A model generated the notes under the pieces. That model was not told the DNA's origin and made no database searches. It saw nothing but the letters and a program-made list of their open reading frames with translations. Shown here piece by piece: positions 23,001 through 33,315 of a stretch of 64,000 nt of DNA. The translations under genes were made by a program, and so were the position numbers. The stretch is from Bubalus kerabau (taxonomy: Eukaryota; Chordata; Mammalia; Artiodactyla; Bovidae), in NCBI RefSeq assembly GCF_029407905.1, contig NC_073624.1, positions 118,730,001 to 118,794,000 of the forward strand, read 5' to 3'. Every line of letters starts with the position of its first letter. Within the stretch, counting starts at the first letter, position 1.

Positions 23001-23766
23001 GCAGCGTATTGTTCAGCCTCCATATGTTGGAATTATTAATAGTTTTTCTCCTGTAATTGACATCTAATCTTACTGCATTGTGGTCAGAAAGGATGCTTGG
23101 AATGATTTCAATTATTTTGAATTTACCAAGGCTAGATTTATGGCCCAGGATGTGGTCTATCCTGGAGAAAGTTCCATGTGCACTTGAGAAAAAGGTGAAA
23201 TTCATTGTTTTGTGGTGAAATGTCCTATGGATATCAATTAGGTCTAACTGGTCTATTGTATCATTTAGAGTTTGTGTTTTCTTGTTAATCTGCTGTTTAG
23301 TTGATATATCCATAGTTGTGAGTGGGGTATTAAAGTCACCCACTATTACTGTGTTATTGTCAATTTCCCCTTTCAAACTTGTTAGCATTTGGCTTACGTA
23401 TTGCGGTGCTCCTATGTTGGGTGCATATATATTTATAATTGTTATATCTTATTCTTAGATTGATCCTTTGATCATTATGTAGTGTCCATCTTTGTCTCTT
23501 TTCACAGCCTTTGTTTTAAAGTCTATTTTATCTTATATGAGTATTGTTACTCCTGCTTTCTTTTGGTCTCTATTTGCGTGGCATATCTTTTTCCAGCCCT
23601 TCACTTTCAGTATGTATGTGTCCCTTGTTTCAAGGTGGGTCTCTTGTAGACAACATATATAGGGATCTTGTTTTTGTATCCATTCAGCCAGTCTTTGTCT
23701 TTTGGTTAGGGCGCTCAACCCATTTACATTTAAGGTAATTATTGATAGGTATGATCCTTTTGTCAT
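20026..23766 (-). pseudogene. L1 ORF2 remnant (endonuclease plus reverse transcriptase)
   Basis: The span equals a full-length L1 ORF2 of about 1,250 codons. It starts with an ATG at 23766 (MTKGSYLSIITLNVNGL), the typical start of the APE-like endonuclease. Further endonuclease blocks are open at 22906-23388 (VGDFNTPL, SDHNAVRLDV). The reverse transcriptase active site reads FADD at 21658-21669. The C-terminal part is open at 20375-20755 and 20026-20487 (cysteine-containing KCWRGC, WRFLKKLGIELPYDP). Open blocks are separated by many stops and frame changes, so no active protein is possible. Confidence 0.9.
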
Positions 23767-24275
23767 TTACTTTGTTGTTTTGGGTTTGAGTTTATACACC
23801 TTTTCTGTGTTTCCTGTCTAGAGAAGATCCTTTAGCATTTGTTGGAGAGCAGGTTTGGTGGTGCTGAATTCTCTCAGGTTTGCTTGAGGAAAAGATTTTG
23901 ATTTTTCCTTCATATTTGAACAAGATCCTTTCTGGGAACAGTAATATGGGCTATAAGTTTTTCTCTTTCATCACTTTAAGTATGCCCTGCCATTCCCTTC
24001 TGGCCTGAAGAGTTTCTATTGAAAGATCAGCTGTTATCCTTATGGGAATCCCCTCGTGTGTTATTTGTTGTTTTCCCATTGCTGCTTTTAACTTTTGTTC
24101 TTTGTGTTTGATCTTTGTTAATTTGATTAATATGTGTCTTGGGGTGTTTCGTATTCCAAAGCCAAATTTGCCTGTTACTCCAGGTGTTTCTTGCTTCCTA
24201 CTTTTGAATTCCAGTCCCCTATATTGAAAAAGACATCTTTTTTGGGAGTAAGTTGTAAAAGGTCTTGTAGGCCTT

Positions 24276-24545
24276 AATGCTGCTGCTGCTAAGTCGCTTC
24301 AGTCATGTCCGACTCTGTGCGACCCCATAGATGGCAGCCCACCAGGCTCCCCCGTCCCTGGGATTCTCCAGGCAAGAATACTGGAGTGGGTTGTCATTTC
24401 CTTCTCCAGTGCGTGAAAAGTGAAAGTGAAGTCGCTCAGTCGTGCCCAACTCTTAGCGAACCCATGGACGACAGCCTACCAGGCTCCTCCGTCCATGGGA
24501 TTTTCCAGGCAAGAGTACTGGAGTGGGGTGCCATTGCCTTCTCTG
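24276..24545 (-). mobile_element. BOV-A2 SINE inside the inverted BovB arm
   Basis: Antisense dimeric BOV-A2 starting with (TGC)n and ending CCATTGCCTTCTCT. A short imperfect duplication GTAGG(C/T)CTT at 24267-24275 and 24546-24554 splits BovB sequence that is continuous in the copy at 44785-47881. It is the youngest layer of a three-level nest. Confidence 0.92.
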
Positions 24546-25211
24546 GTAGGTCTTCATAGAACCGTTCAACTTCAGCTTCTTCAGTGTTACTGGTTGGGGC
24601 ACAGTCTTGGATTATTGTGATATTGAATGGTTTGCCTTGGAAAAGAACAGAGATCATTCTGTTGTTTTTGAGATTGCATCCAAATACAGCATTTCGGACT
24701 CTTTTGTTGACCATGATGGCTACTCCATTTCTTCTAAGGGATTCCTGCCCACAGTAGTAGATATAATGATCATCTGAGTTAAATTCACCCATTCCAGTCC
24801 ATTTTAGTTCACTGATTCCTAGAATGTCAACGTTCTCTCTTGCCATCTCCTGTTTGACCACTTCCAATTGCCTTGATTCATGGACCTGACATTCCAGGTT
24901 CCTATGCAATATTGCTCTTTACAGCATCGGACCTTACCAGTAACATCCACAACTGGGTGTCGTTTTTGCTTTGGCTCCATCACTTCATTCTTTCTGGAGT
25001 TATTTCTCCACTGATCTCCAGTAGCATATTGGGTACCTACCGACCTGGGGAGCTCCTGTTTCAGTATCCTATCATTTTGCCTTTTCATACTGTTCATGGG
25101 GTGTGCAAGGCAAGAATACTGAAGTGGTTTGCCATTCCTTTCTCCAGTGGACCACATTCCGTCAGACCTCTCCACCATGACCTGCCCGTCTTGGGTGGTC
25201 CCACAGGGCAT
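24436..25211 (-). pseudogene. BovB endonuclease remnant (N-terminal)
   Basis: The APE-like endonuclease nicks target DNA for target-primed reverse transcription. The block open at 24819-25211 holds the N-terminal part (CIGTWNVRSMNQGNWKW). The overlapping frame 24436-24909 holds NVDILGISELKWTGMGEFNS with the catalytic-type glutamate, and RRNGVAIMVNKRVRNAVF. Two frames are needed, and after residue 131 the second runs into the inserted SINE. It is non-functional. Confidence 0.83.
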
Positions 25212-25508
25212 AGCTTAGTTTCATTGAGTTAGACAAGGCTGTGGTCCTAATGTGAGTAGATTGACTAGTTTTCTGTGATTATGGTTTCAGTGTGCCCGCC
25301 CTCTGATGCCCTCTTGCAACACCTGCCATCTTACTTGGGTTTCTCTTACCTTGGGCGTGGGGTATCTCTTCAAGGCTGCTCCAGCAAAGCGCAGCCGCTG
25401 CTCCTTACCTTGGATGTTGGATATCTCCTCACCGCCGCCACTCTTGACCTTGAATGTGGACTAGCTTCTTTCGGTCCTCCTGGGCCCGCGCAGCCACCGC
25501 TCCTTGGA

Positions 25509-27910
25509 AGTCAAGAAAAACCTAGAGTAACAGGCAAATTTGGCCTTGGAATATGGAATGAAGCAGAGCAAAGGCTAATAGAGTTTTGCCAAGAAGAATG
25601 CACTGGTCATAGCAAACACCCTCTTCCAACAACACAAGAGAAGACTCTACACATTGACATCACCAGATGGTCAACACCGAAATCAGATTGATTATATTCT
25701 TTGCAGCCAAAGATGGAGAAGCTGTATACAGTCAGCAAAAACAAGGCCAGGAGCTGACTGTGGCTCAGACCATGAATGCCTTATTGACAAGTTCAAACGG
25801 CAATTGAACAAAGTGGGGGAAAACCACTAGACCATTCAGGTACGACCTAAATCAAATCCCTTTTGATTATATAGTGGAAGTGTGAACTAGATTTAAGGGA
25901 CTAGATCTGATAGATAGAGTGCCTGATGAACTATGGAATGAGGTTAGTGACATTGTACAGGAGACAGGGATCAAGACCACCCCCATGGAAAAGAAATGCA
26001 AAAAAGCAAAATGGCTATCTGGGGAGGCCTTACAAATAGCTGTGAAAGAAGAGAAGTGAAAAGCAAAGCAGAAAAGGAAAGATATAAGCATCTGAATACA
26101 GAGTTCCAAAGAATAGCAAGAATAGATAAGAAAGCCTTCCTCAGTGATCAATGCAAAGAAATAGAGGAAAACAACAGAATGGGAAAGACTAGAGATCTCT
26201 TCAAGAAAATTAGAGATACCAAGGGAATATTTCATGCAAAGATGGGCTCAATAAAGGACAGAAATGGTATGGACCTAACAGAAGTAGAAGATATCAAGAA
26301 GAGGTGGCAGGAATATACAGAAGAACTGTACAAAAAAGATCTTTATGACCAAGATAATCATGATGGTGTGATCACTGACCTAGAGCCAGACATCCTGGAA
26401 TGTGAAGTCAAGTGGGCCTTAGAAAGCATCACTATGAAAAAAAGTAGTGGAGCTGATGGAATTCCAGTGGAGCTATTTCAAACCCTGAAAGATGATGCTG
26501 TGAAAATGATGCACTCAATATGCCAGCAAATTTGGGAAACTCAGCAGTGGCCACAGGACTGGAAAAGGTCAGTTTTCATTCCAATCCCAAAGAAAGGCAA
26601 TGCCAAAGAATGCTCAAACTACCTCACAATTGCACTAATCTCATACACTAGTAAAATAATGCTCAAAATTCTCCAAGCCAGACAACAGCAATATGTGAAC
26701 CGTGAACTTCCAGATGTTCAAGCTGGTTTTAAAAAAGGCAGAGGAACCAGATATCAAATTGCCAGTATCTGCTGGATCATCGAAAAAGCAAGAGAGTTCC
26801 AGATAATCTATTTCTGCTCTATTGACTATGACAAAGCCTTTGACTGTGTGGCTCACAATAAACTGTGGAACATTCTTCAAGAGATGAGAATACCAGGACA
26901 CCTGACCTACCTCTTGAGAAACCTATATGCGGGTCAGGAAGCAACAGTTAGAACTGGACATGGAACAACAGACTGGTTCCAAATAGGAAAAGGAGTACGT
27001 CAAGGTTGTATATTTTTACCCTGCTTGTTTAACTTATATGCAGAGTACATCATGAGAAACGCTGGGCTGGAAGAAGCACAAGCTGGAATCAAGATTGCTG
27101 GGAGAAATATCAGTAACCTCAGATATGCAGATGACACCGCCCTTATGGCAGAAAGTGAAGAGGAACACAAAAGCCTCTTGATGAAAGTGAAAGTGGAGAG
27201 TGAAAAAGTTGGCTTAAAGCTCAACATTCAGAAAATGAAGATCATGGCATCTGGTCCCATTACTTCATGGCAAATAGATGGGGAAACAGTGGAAACAGTG
27301 TCAGACTTTATTTTTGGGGGCTCCAAAATTACTGCAGATGGTGATTTCAGCCATGAAATTAAAAGATGCGTACTCCTTTGAAGGAAAGTTATGACCAAGC
27401 TAGACAGCATATTCAAAAGCGGAGACATTACTTTGCCAACAAAGGTCCGTCTAGTCAAGGCTATGGTTTTTCCAGTAGTCATATATGGATGTGAGAGTTG
27501 GACTGTGAAGAAAGCTGAGCCCCAAAGAATTGATGCTTTTGAGCTGTGGTGTTGGAGAAGACTCTTGAGAGTCCCTTGGACTGCAAGGAGATCCAATCAG
27601 TCCATTCCAAAGGAGATCAGTCCTGGTGTTCTTTGGAAGGAATGATGCTAAAGTTAAAACTCCAGTACTTTGGCCACCTCATGTGAAGAGTTGACTCATT
27701 GGAAAAGACTCTGATGCTCGAAGGGATTGGGGGCAGGAGCAGAAGGGGATGACAGAGGATGAGATGGCTGGATGGCATCACCGACTCTATGGACTTGAGT
27801 TTGAGTGTACTCCGGGAGCTGGTGATGGACAGGGAGGCCTTGCGTGCTGCAATTCATGGAGTCACGAAGAGTCGGAGAAGACTGAGCGACTGAACTGAAG
27901 TGAACGGAAC
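25509..27910 (+). mobile_element. BovB, sense 3' arm of the same insertion
   Basis: Sense BovB from the last third of the endonuclease through reverse transcriptase to the 3' end (GAGCGACTGAACTGAAG) and target duplication. With the inverted arm it forms one insertion in L1 ORF1 carrying about 3.4 kb of BovB, so it is close to full length in content. Confidence 0.93.
25996..27381 (+). pseudogene. BovB reverse transcriptase, longest open frame here (461 codons)
   Basis: The frame enters the true BovB reading frame near 26048, where one A appears missing relative to sibling copies. Everything before that (from 25996) is out of frame. From RREVKSKAEKERY on it covers the linker and the palm: GIPVELFQTLKDD, VQAGFKKGRGT, motif A CSIDYDKAFDCV, motif B RQGCIFLPCL, motif C YADD (in NLRYADDTALMAE). 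It ends at a TGA at 27379-27381 where siblings have a glycine codon (LLGRK), a single-base nonsense change. The rest of the C-terminus continues at 27391-27645. The catalytic Asp residues are intact, but the copy is separated from its endonuclease by the inversion. Confidence 0.88.
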
Positions 27911-28463
27911 TGGGGTGTTTCTCCTTGGGTTTATCTTATTTTCGACTCTCTGGATTTCTTGGACTTGGGTGACTATCCTTCCCCATATTAGGGAAGTTTT
28001 CGACTATTAACTCCTCAAGTATTTTCTTATGGCCTTTCTCTTTATCTTCCTCTTCTGGGACTCCTATGATTCAAATGTTGGGGTGTTTCACATTGTCCCA
28101 GAGGTCTCTGAGATTGTCCTCATTTGTTTTAATTCTTTTTTCTCTTTTCCTCTCTGCTTCATTTATTTCTACCATTCTATCTTCTACCTCACTTACACTA
28201 TCTTCTGCCTCTATTATTCTACTGTTGGTTCTCTCCAGAGTGCTTTTGATCTCATCTATTGCATTATTCATTATATATTGATTCTTTTTTTTATTTTTCT
28301 AGGTCCTTGTTAAACCTTTCTTGCATCTTCTCAATCCTTGCCTCCAGGCTGCTTATCTGTGATTCCATTTTGTTTTCAAGAGTTTGGATCCTTATCAGTA
28401 TCATTATTTGGGATTCTTTATTAGGTAGATTCCCTATCTCCTCCTCTTTGGTTTGGTGGGCAT

Positions 28464-29617
28464 TTATCCTGTTCCTTTACCTGCTGGGTATTTCTCTGCC
28501 TTTTCATCCTTTTTATATTGCTGTGTTTGGGGTGGCCTTGCTGTATTCTGGCAATTTGTGGTTCGTCTTTATTGTGGAGGTTCCTCGCTGTTGGGGGGAT
28601 TGGACAGTTGGCTTGTCAAGGATACCTGGTTAAGGAAGCTTGTGTCGATGTTCTGGTGTTATCTTCTCTGTGGAGCGCAATGAAGTGTCCAGTAGTGAGT
28701 TTAGAGATGTCTATGGGTTTGGAGTGACTTTGGGCAGCCTGTATATTGAAGCTCAGGGCTATGTTCCTGTGTTGCTGGAGAATTTGCGTGGTATGTCTTG
28801 CTCTGGAACTTGTTGGCCCTTGGGTGGTGCTTGGTTTCAGTGTAGGTATGGAGGCTTTTGATGAACTCCTGTCGATTAATGTTCCCTGGAGTCAGGGGTT
28901 CTCTGGTATTCTCAGGATTTGGACTTAAGCATCCTGCCTCTGGTTTTCAGTCTTATTCTTACAGTAGCCTCAAGACTTCTCCATATATATAGCATCAATG
29001 ATAAAACATCTAGGTTAATGATATAAAAGTTTCTCCACAGTGAGGGACACCCAGAGAGGTTCACAGGGTTACATGGAGAAGAGAAGAGGGAGGAGGGAGA
29101 TAGAGGTGACCAGGAGGAGAAGAGAGGGAATCAAAAGGGGCAAGAGCAAGCTATCCAATAATCACTTCCCTATGTGCTCTCCACAGTCTGGATCCCTCAG
29201 AGATGTTCATGGAGTTACACAGAGAAGAGAAGAGGGAGGAAGGAGACAGAGGTGGCCTGGAGGATAAAAGGGGGAATCAAAGGAAGGGAGACAGATCAAG
29301 CCAGTAATCAGTTCCCTAAATGTTCTCCACAGCCTGGAACACACAAAGAGATTCACAGAGTTGGGTAGAGAAGAGAAGGGGGAAGGAGGAGATAGAGGCA
29401 ACCTGGTGGACAAAAAGGAGAGTCAAAAGGGGGAGAGAGCAATCAAGCCAGTAATCTCGCTCCCAAGTAAAAATGGGTAGTGAAGATTGGGTTCTTAAAG
29501 GTACAAAATTGATAACAAATACCAAAAGGCAAAGATTAAAAATCTAGAGTAGAGGTTAGATTCTCAAAAATGCAATATTAAATACAACAAAGCAAAGTCA
29601 CAAAAATTATTATATAT
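28464..29617 (-). promoter_or_regulatory. L1 5' UTR (promoter-bearing region)
   Basis: Sequence upstream of the L1 ORF1 start, about 1.15 kb. L1 5' UTRs carry the internal RNA polymerase II promoter. No coding content; the open frames on the plus strand here are chance frames. The outermost part contains tandem units, listed separately. Confidence 0.7.
29040..29475 (-). repeat. Three 146-bp tandem units in the L1 5' UTR
   Basis: The word CTCCACA recurs at 29033-29039, 29179-29185 and 29325-29331, exactly 146 bp apart each time. Each unit repeats a GAGAAGAGAAG purine-rich block, a GAATCAAA/GAGTCAAA block and a CCAGTAATC-like block. The third unit is slightly incomplete. Units are clearly related but diverged. 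Confidence 0.85.
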
Positions 29618-29731
29618 CAGATGAGATCAGATCAGTCACTCAGTTGTGTCCGAATCTTTGCGACACCATGAATCGCAGCACGCCAGGCCTCCCTGTACAT
29701 CACCAACTCCCAGAGTTCACTCAGACTCATG

Positions 29732-29792
29732 AGATGGCTGGATGGCATCACTGACTCACGTCCATCGAGTCAGTGATGCCATCCAGCCATCT
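29732..29792. repeat. 26-bp inverted repeat with 9-bp spacer
   Basis: Arms 29732-29757 and 29767-29792 are reverse complements, forming a hairpin with a 9-base loop. The left arm belongs to a 29-bp insertion (29730-29758) absent from every other BovB copy here; the right arm is normal BovB sequence. Confidence 0.9.
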
Positions 29793-30150
29793 TATCCTCT
29801 GTCGTCCCCTTCTCCTCCTGCCCCCAATCCCTCCCAGCATCAGAGTCTTTTCCAATGAGTCATCTCTTCGCATGAGGTGGCCAAAGTACTGGAGTTTCAG
29901 CTTTAGCATCATTCCTTCCAAAGAAATCCCAGGGCTGATCTCCTTCGAATGGACTCGTTGGATCTCCTTGCAGTCCAAGGGACTCTCAAGAGTCTTCTCC
30001 AACACCACAGTTCAAAGGCATCAATTCTTCGGTGCTCAGCCTTCTTCACAGTCCAACTCTCACATCCATACATGACCACAGGAAAAACCATAGCCTTGAC
30101 TAGATGGACCTTTGTTGGCAAAGTAATGTCTCTGCTTTTGAATATGCTAT

Positions 30151-31361
30151 CTAGGTTCCAAGGAGTAAGCGTCTTTGAATTTCATGGATGCAGTCACCAT
30201 ATGTAGTGATTTTGGAGCCCAGAAAAATAAAGTCTGACACTGTTTCCACTGTTTCCCCATCTATTTCCCATGAAGTGATGGGACTGGATGCCATGATCTT
30301 CGTTTTCTGAATGTTGAGTTTTAAGCCAACTTTTTCACTCTCCACTCTCACTTTCATCAAGAGGCTTTTGAGTTCCTCTTCACTTTCTGCCATAAGGGTG
30401 ATGTCATCTGTATATCTGTGGTTATTGATATTTCTCCTGGCAATCTTGATTCCAGCTTGTGTTTCTTCCAGTCCAGCGTTTCTCATAGTGTACTCTGCAT
30501 ACAAGTTAAATAAACAGGGTGACAATGTAGAGACTTGACGTACTCCTTTTCCTATTTGGAACCAGTCTGTTGTTCCATGTCCAGTTCTACCTGTTGCTTC
30601 CTGACCTGCATACAGATTTCTCAAGAGGCACGTCAGGTGGTCTGGTATTCCCATGTCTTTCAGAATTTTCCACAGTTTATTGTGATGCACGCAGTCAAAG
30701 GCTTTGGCATAGTCAATAAAGCAGAAATAGATGTTTTTCTGGAACTCTCTTGCTTTTTCGATGATCCAGCAGATGTTGGCAATTTGATCTCTGGTTCCTC
30801 TGCCTTTTCTAAAACCAGCTTGAACATCTGGAAGTTCACGGTTCACATATTGCTGAAGCCTGGCTTGGAGAATTTTGAGCGTTACTTTACTAGCATGTGA
30901 GATGAGTGCAATTGTGCGGTAGTTTGAGCATTTTTTGGCATTGCCTTTCTTGGGATTGGAATGAAAAGTGACCTTTTCCAGTCCTGTGGCCACAGTTGAG
31001 TTTTCCAAATTTGCTGGCGTATTGAGTGCAGCACTTTCACAGCATCATCTTTCAGGATTTGAAAGAGCTCAACTGGAATATCATCACCTCCACTAGCTTT
31101 GTTCATAGTGATGCTTTCTAAGGCCCACTTGACTTCACATTCCAGGATGTCTGGCTCTAGGTCAGTGATCACACTATCATGATTATCTGGGTCGTAAAGA
31201 TCTTTTTTGTACAGTTCTTCTGTGTAGTCTTGCCACCTCTTCTTCATATCTTCTGCTTCTGTTGGGTCCATACCATTTCTGTCCTTTATTGAGCCCATCT
31301 TTGCATGAAATGTTCCCTTGGTATCTCTAATTTTCTTGAAGAGATCTCTAGTCTTTTCCAT
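30151..31361 (-). pseudogene. BovB reverse transcriptase remnant, altered active site
   Basis: Open blocks 30882-31361 (linker: KIRDTKGTFHAKMGSIKDRN, GGDDIPVELFQILKDDAVKV) and 30151-31008 (285 codons, palm) overlap in different frames, so a frameshift lies near 30950. In the second block motif A is FIDYAKAFDCV (97-107). Motif B reads RQVSTLSP with the same glycine-to-valine change as the copy at 17619-18746. Motif C reads YTDD (199-202) instead of YADD. Both catalytic aspartates remain, but the gene is broken. Confidence 0.86.
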
Positions 31362-31600
31362 TCTGTTGTTTTCCTCTATTTATTTGCATTGATCACTGAG
31401 GAAGTCTTTCTTATCTCTTCTTGCTATTCTTTGGAACTCTGCATTCAGATGCTTGTATCTTTCCTTTTCTCCTTTGCTTTTCACTTCTCTTCTTTTCACA
31501 GCTAATTGTAAGGCCTTCCCAGACAGCCATTTTTCTTTTTTGCATTTCTTTTCCATGGGGGTGGTCTTGATCCCTGTCTCCTGTACAGTGTTCTGGATTA

Positions 31601-32506
31601 TGTCATACCAAGAGGAAATAAGCCTTAAAGAGCAGCCCCAAATTGGCGTTTGTCCCAGTAGTTGAAAGAGAATTTTGTCAGGACAAAAATAATAACATGA
31701 GGCTTGATACTTGAACCTTATCAACTTTCACACAGTGTGTCTTCTCTGCAGAATAAATAAATATTAAAACTAAACTATCAATAAGAGGGCCATGGGTAAA
31801 ATGCAAACCAGAGGCTGAAGTAGGAAACTAGAAACTTGCTTATATTTATCCAGAATGAAGAAAGCATTCACCATATGTCTGAGTTTATTTGAAGTAAGCC
31901 TAATTGTTACATGATGAAGGATGATTCTGAAATAGAATGACCTAGTCAAATATTATGAAAAAGCAAAAGGCACCATTACATAATTGTGAGAAGATAAAAT
32001 GCAAATATCAGTGTTTAATGCCATTTAAAAATATTTTGTTTGATCTCAAGATGCTAATTAGCTTAATAATAAGCTTAGTTTGAAGAAACTATTGAACTAT
32101 TAAATAGATTTAGAAATTTAAAAAGCTATTGATTTATTCAAGTGATGTGTATCTTTTCCTCATTATACACTATGATGATTTTACCTACACAGCAGAATAT
32201 GAGCCTTATTATTAATTACAAAAACTGCATGTGTCATGAAAGACTGTGTTTTTATTTTTTAGACATTCTTTAAATTTAGTTATCTAACTAAAATGTTAAA
32301 ATGTTTTTCTTAATTGAGGCTTACTGTTGATTATCCCTTCCCACTTTTTTAACAGGATTTAAAGCTAAATTTAGATGATTTCATTTTCTGGTTATAGTGG
32401 AATAGCTTATATCAGACAAACTCTCTCGACAAGAGTAAATACAAAATTGAAATAAAAATGAAAACTGCTGTTTGAAGACATTGGAAATCAACTCAGGAAA
32501 TCAGGA
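31601..32506. other. Non-coding stretch between two BovB copies
   Basis: No gene or named repeat recognised. 31601-31760 is less AT-rich and slightly different in texture from the rest. The remainder is AT-rich. Confidence 0.5.
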
Positions 32507-33315
32507 CTGGAATCAAGATTGCTGGGAGAAATATCAATAACCTCAGATATGCAGATGACACCACCCTTATGGCAGAAAGCAAAGAAGAACTAAAGAGCCT
32601 TTTTATGAAAGTGAAAGAAGAGAGTGGAAAAGTGGGCTTAAAGTTCAACATTAAGAAAACTAAGATCATGGCATCCGGTCCCATCACTTCATAGCAAATA
32701 GACGGGGAAACAGTGGCTGACTTTATTTTTCTGGGCCCAAAATCACTGCAGATGGTCATTGCAGCCATGAAATTAAAAGATGCTTGCTCCTTGAAAAGAA
32801 AGTTACGACCAAGCTAGACAGCATATTAAAAAGCAGAGACATTACTTTGCCAACAAACGTCCGTCTAGTTAAGGCTATGGTCTTTCCAGTGGTCATGTAT
32901 GGTTGTGAGAGTTGGGACTATAAAGAAAGCTGAACGCTGAAGAATTGATGCTTTTGAACTGTGGTGTTGGAGAAGATTCTTGAGAGTCCCTTGGACTGTA
33001 AGGAGATCCAACCATTCCATCCTAAAGGAGATCAGTTCTGGGTATTCATTGGAGGGACTGATGTTGAAGCTGAAACTCCAATACTTTGGCCACCTGATGC
33101 GGAAAGCTGACTCATTTGAAAAGACCCTGATGCTGGGAAAGATTGAGGGTAGGAGGAGAAGGGGATGACAGAGGATGAGATGGTTGGATGGCATAACTGA
33201 CACAATGGATATGGGTTTGGGTGGACTCTGGGAGTTGGTGGTGGACAGGGAGGCCTGGTGTGCTGTGGTTCATGGGGTCACAAGGAGTCAGACATGACTG
33301 AGTGACTGAACTGAA
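32507..33315 (+). mobile_element. BovB LINE 3' fragment (0.8 kb)
   Basis: Sense, starting just before the active-site box (CAGATATGCAGATGACACCA, giving YADD) and ending GAGTGACTGAACTGAAG. Frames are broken in several places (for example a TAG in the TTCATAGCAAATAG segment near 32690). Residues GKIEGRRRRG and KADSFEKT place it in the second sequence group. Confidence 0.92.

Larger units (their letters stand above)
24151..25508 (-). mobile_element. BovB, inverted 5' arm (5' UTR and endonuclease)
   Basis: Antisense arm of one BovB insertion. Its left edge is inside the endonuclease gene and its right edge in the GC-rich 5' UTR (CCGCGCAGCCACCGCTCCTT). It overlaps in content with the start of the sense arm by roughly 45 bp: both contain GAGTAACAGGCAAATTTGG in their respective senses. 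The 11-bp target duplication TGGGGTGTTTC sits at 24140-24150 and 27911-27921. A BOV-A2 interrupts this arm. Confidence 0.9.
23818..28463 (-). pseudogene. L1 ORF1 remnant, interrupted by BovB
   Basis: ORF1 encodes the RNA-binding chaperone of L1. A start ATG lies at 28461-28463 (MPTKPKRRR), followed by a TAG after nine codons. A clear coiled-coil block is open at 28071-28271 (RIIEAEDSVSEVEDRMVEIN) and leads into the start of the RNA-recognition fold (NLRDLWDNVKHPNI). After the inserted BovB (24151-27910) the C-terminal domain resumes and ends ALQQMLKDLL at a TAG (23818-23820), about 50 bp before ORF2. Without the insertion the gene would be near 290 codons. It is inactive. Confidence 0.85.
19578..29617 (-). 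mobile_element. Nearly complete bovine L1, antisense, split by BovB
   Basis: In antisense order: A/T-rich tail (19578), 3' UTR (to about 20025), ORF2 (20026-23766), a roughly 50-bp intergenic spacer, ORF1 (23818-28463, interrupted), and a 5' UTR with tandem units (28464-29617). Removing the inserted BovB leaves about 6.3 kb. ORF1 and ORF2 both carry stops and frame changes. A BovB abuts its 5' end at 29618, so the true 5' end may be lost or displaced. Autonomous L1s of this kind supply the machinery for most mammalian retrotransposition. Confidence 0.93.
29618..31600 (-). mobile_element. BovB LINE (2.0 kb), antisense
   Basis: Begins with a (GATCA)n tail abutting the L1 5' UTR and runs antisense through C-terminus and reverse transcriptase to the region just upstream of it (TCCCTGTCTCCTGTACAGTG). 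It is 5'-truncated with no endonuclease. A 29-bp inverted insertion sits at 29730-29758 and a short deletion lies near 30158. The right boundary is uncertain by about 10 bp. Confidence 0.92.

Noticed and set aside
25275..25691. GC-rich open frame of 138 codons that might suggest a gene start or CpG island
   Set aside because: It crosses the junction between the antisense BovB 5' UTR and the sense BovB arm, so the frame is accidental.
28029..28928. A series of overlapping plus-strand open frames with hydrophobic or tryptophan-rich products
   Set aside because: They are antisense shadows of L1 ORF1 and its 5' UTR.
29040..29368. Arg/Lys/Glu-rich open frames resembling a nuclear protein
   Set aside because: They are translations of purine-rich tandem units in the L1 5' UTR.
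29033..29475. Regular repeats that might suggest a CRISPR array
   Set aside because: Units are 146 bp, diverged, contiguous without unique spacers, and lie inside an L1 5' UTR in mammalian DNA.
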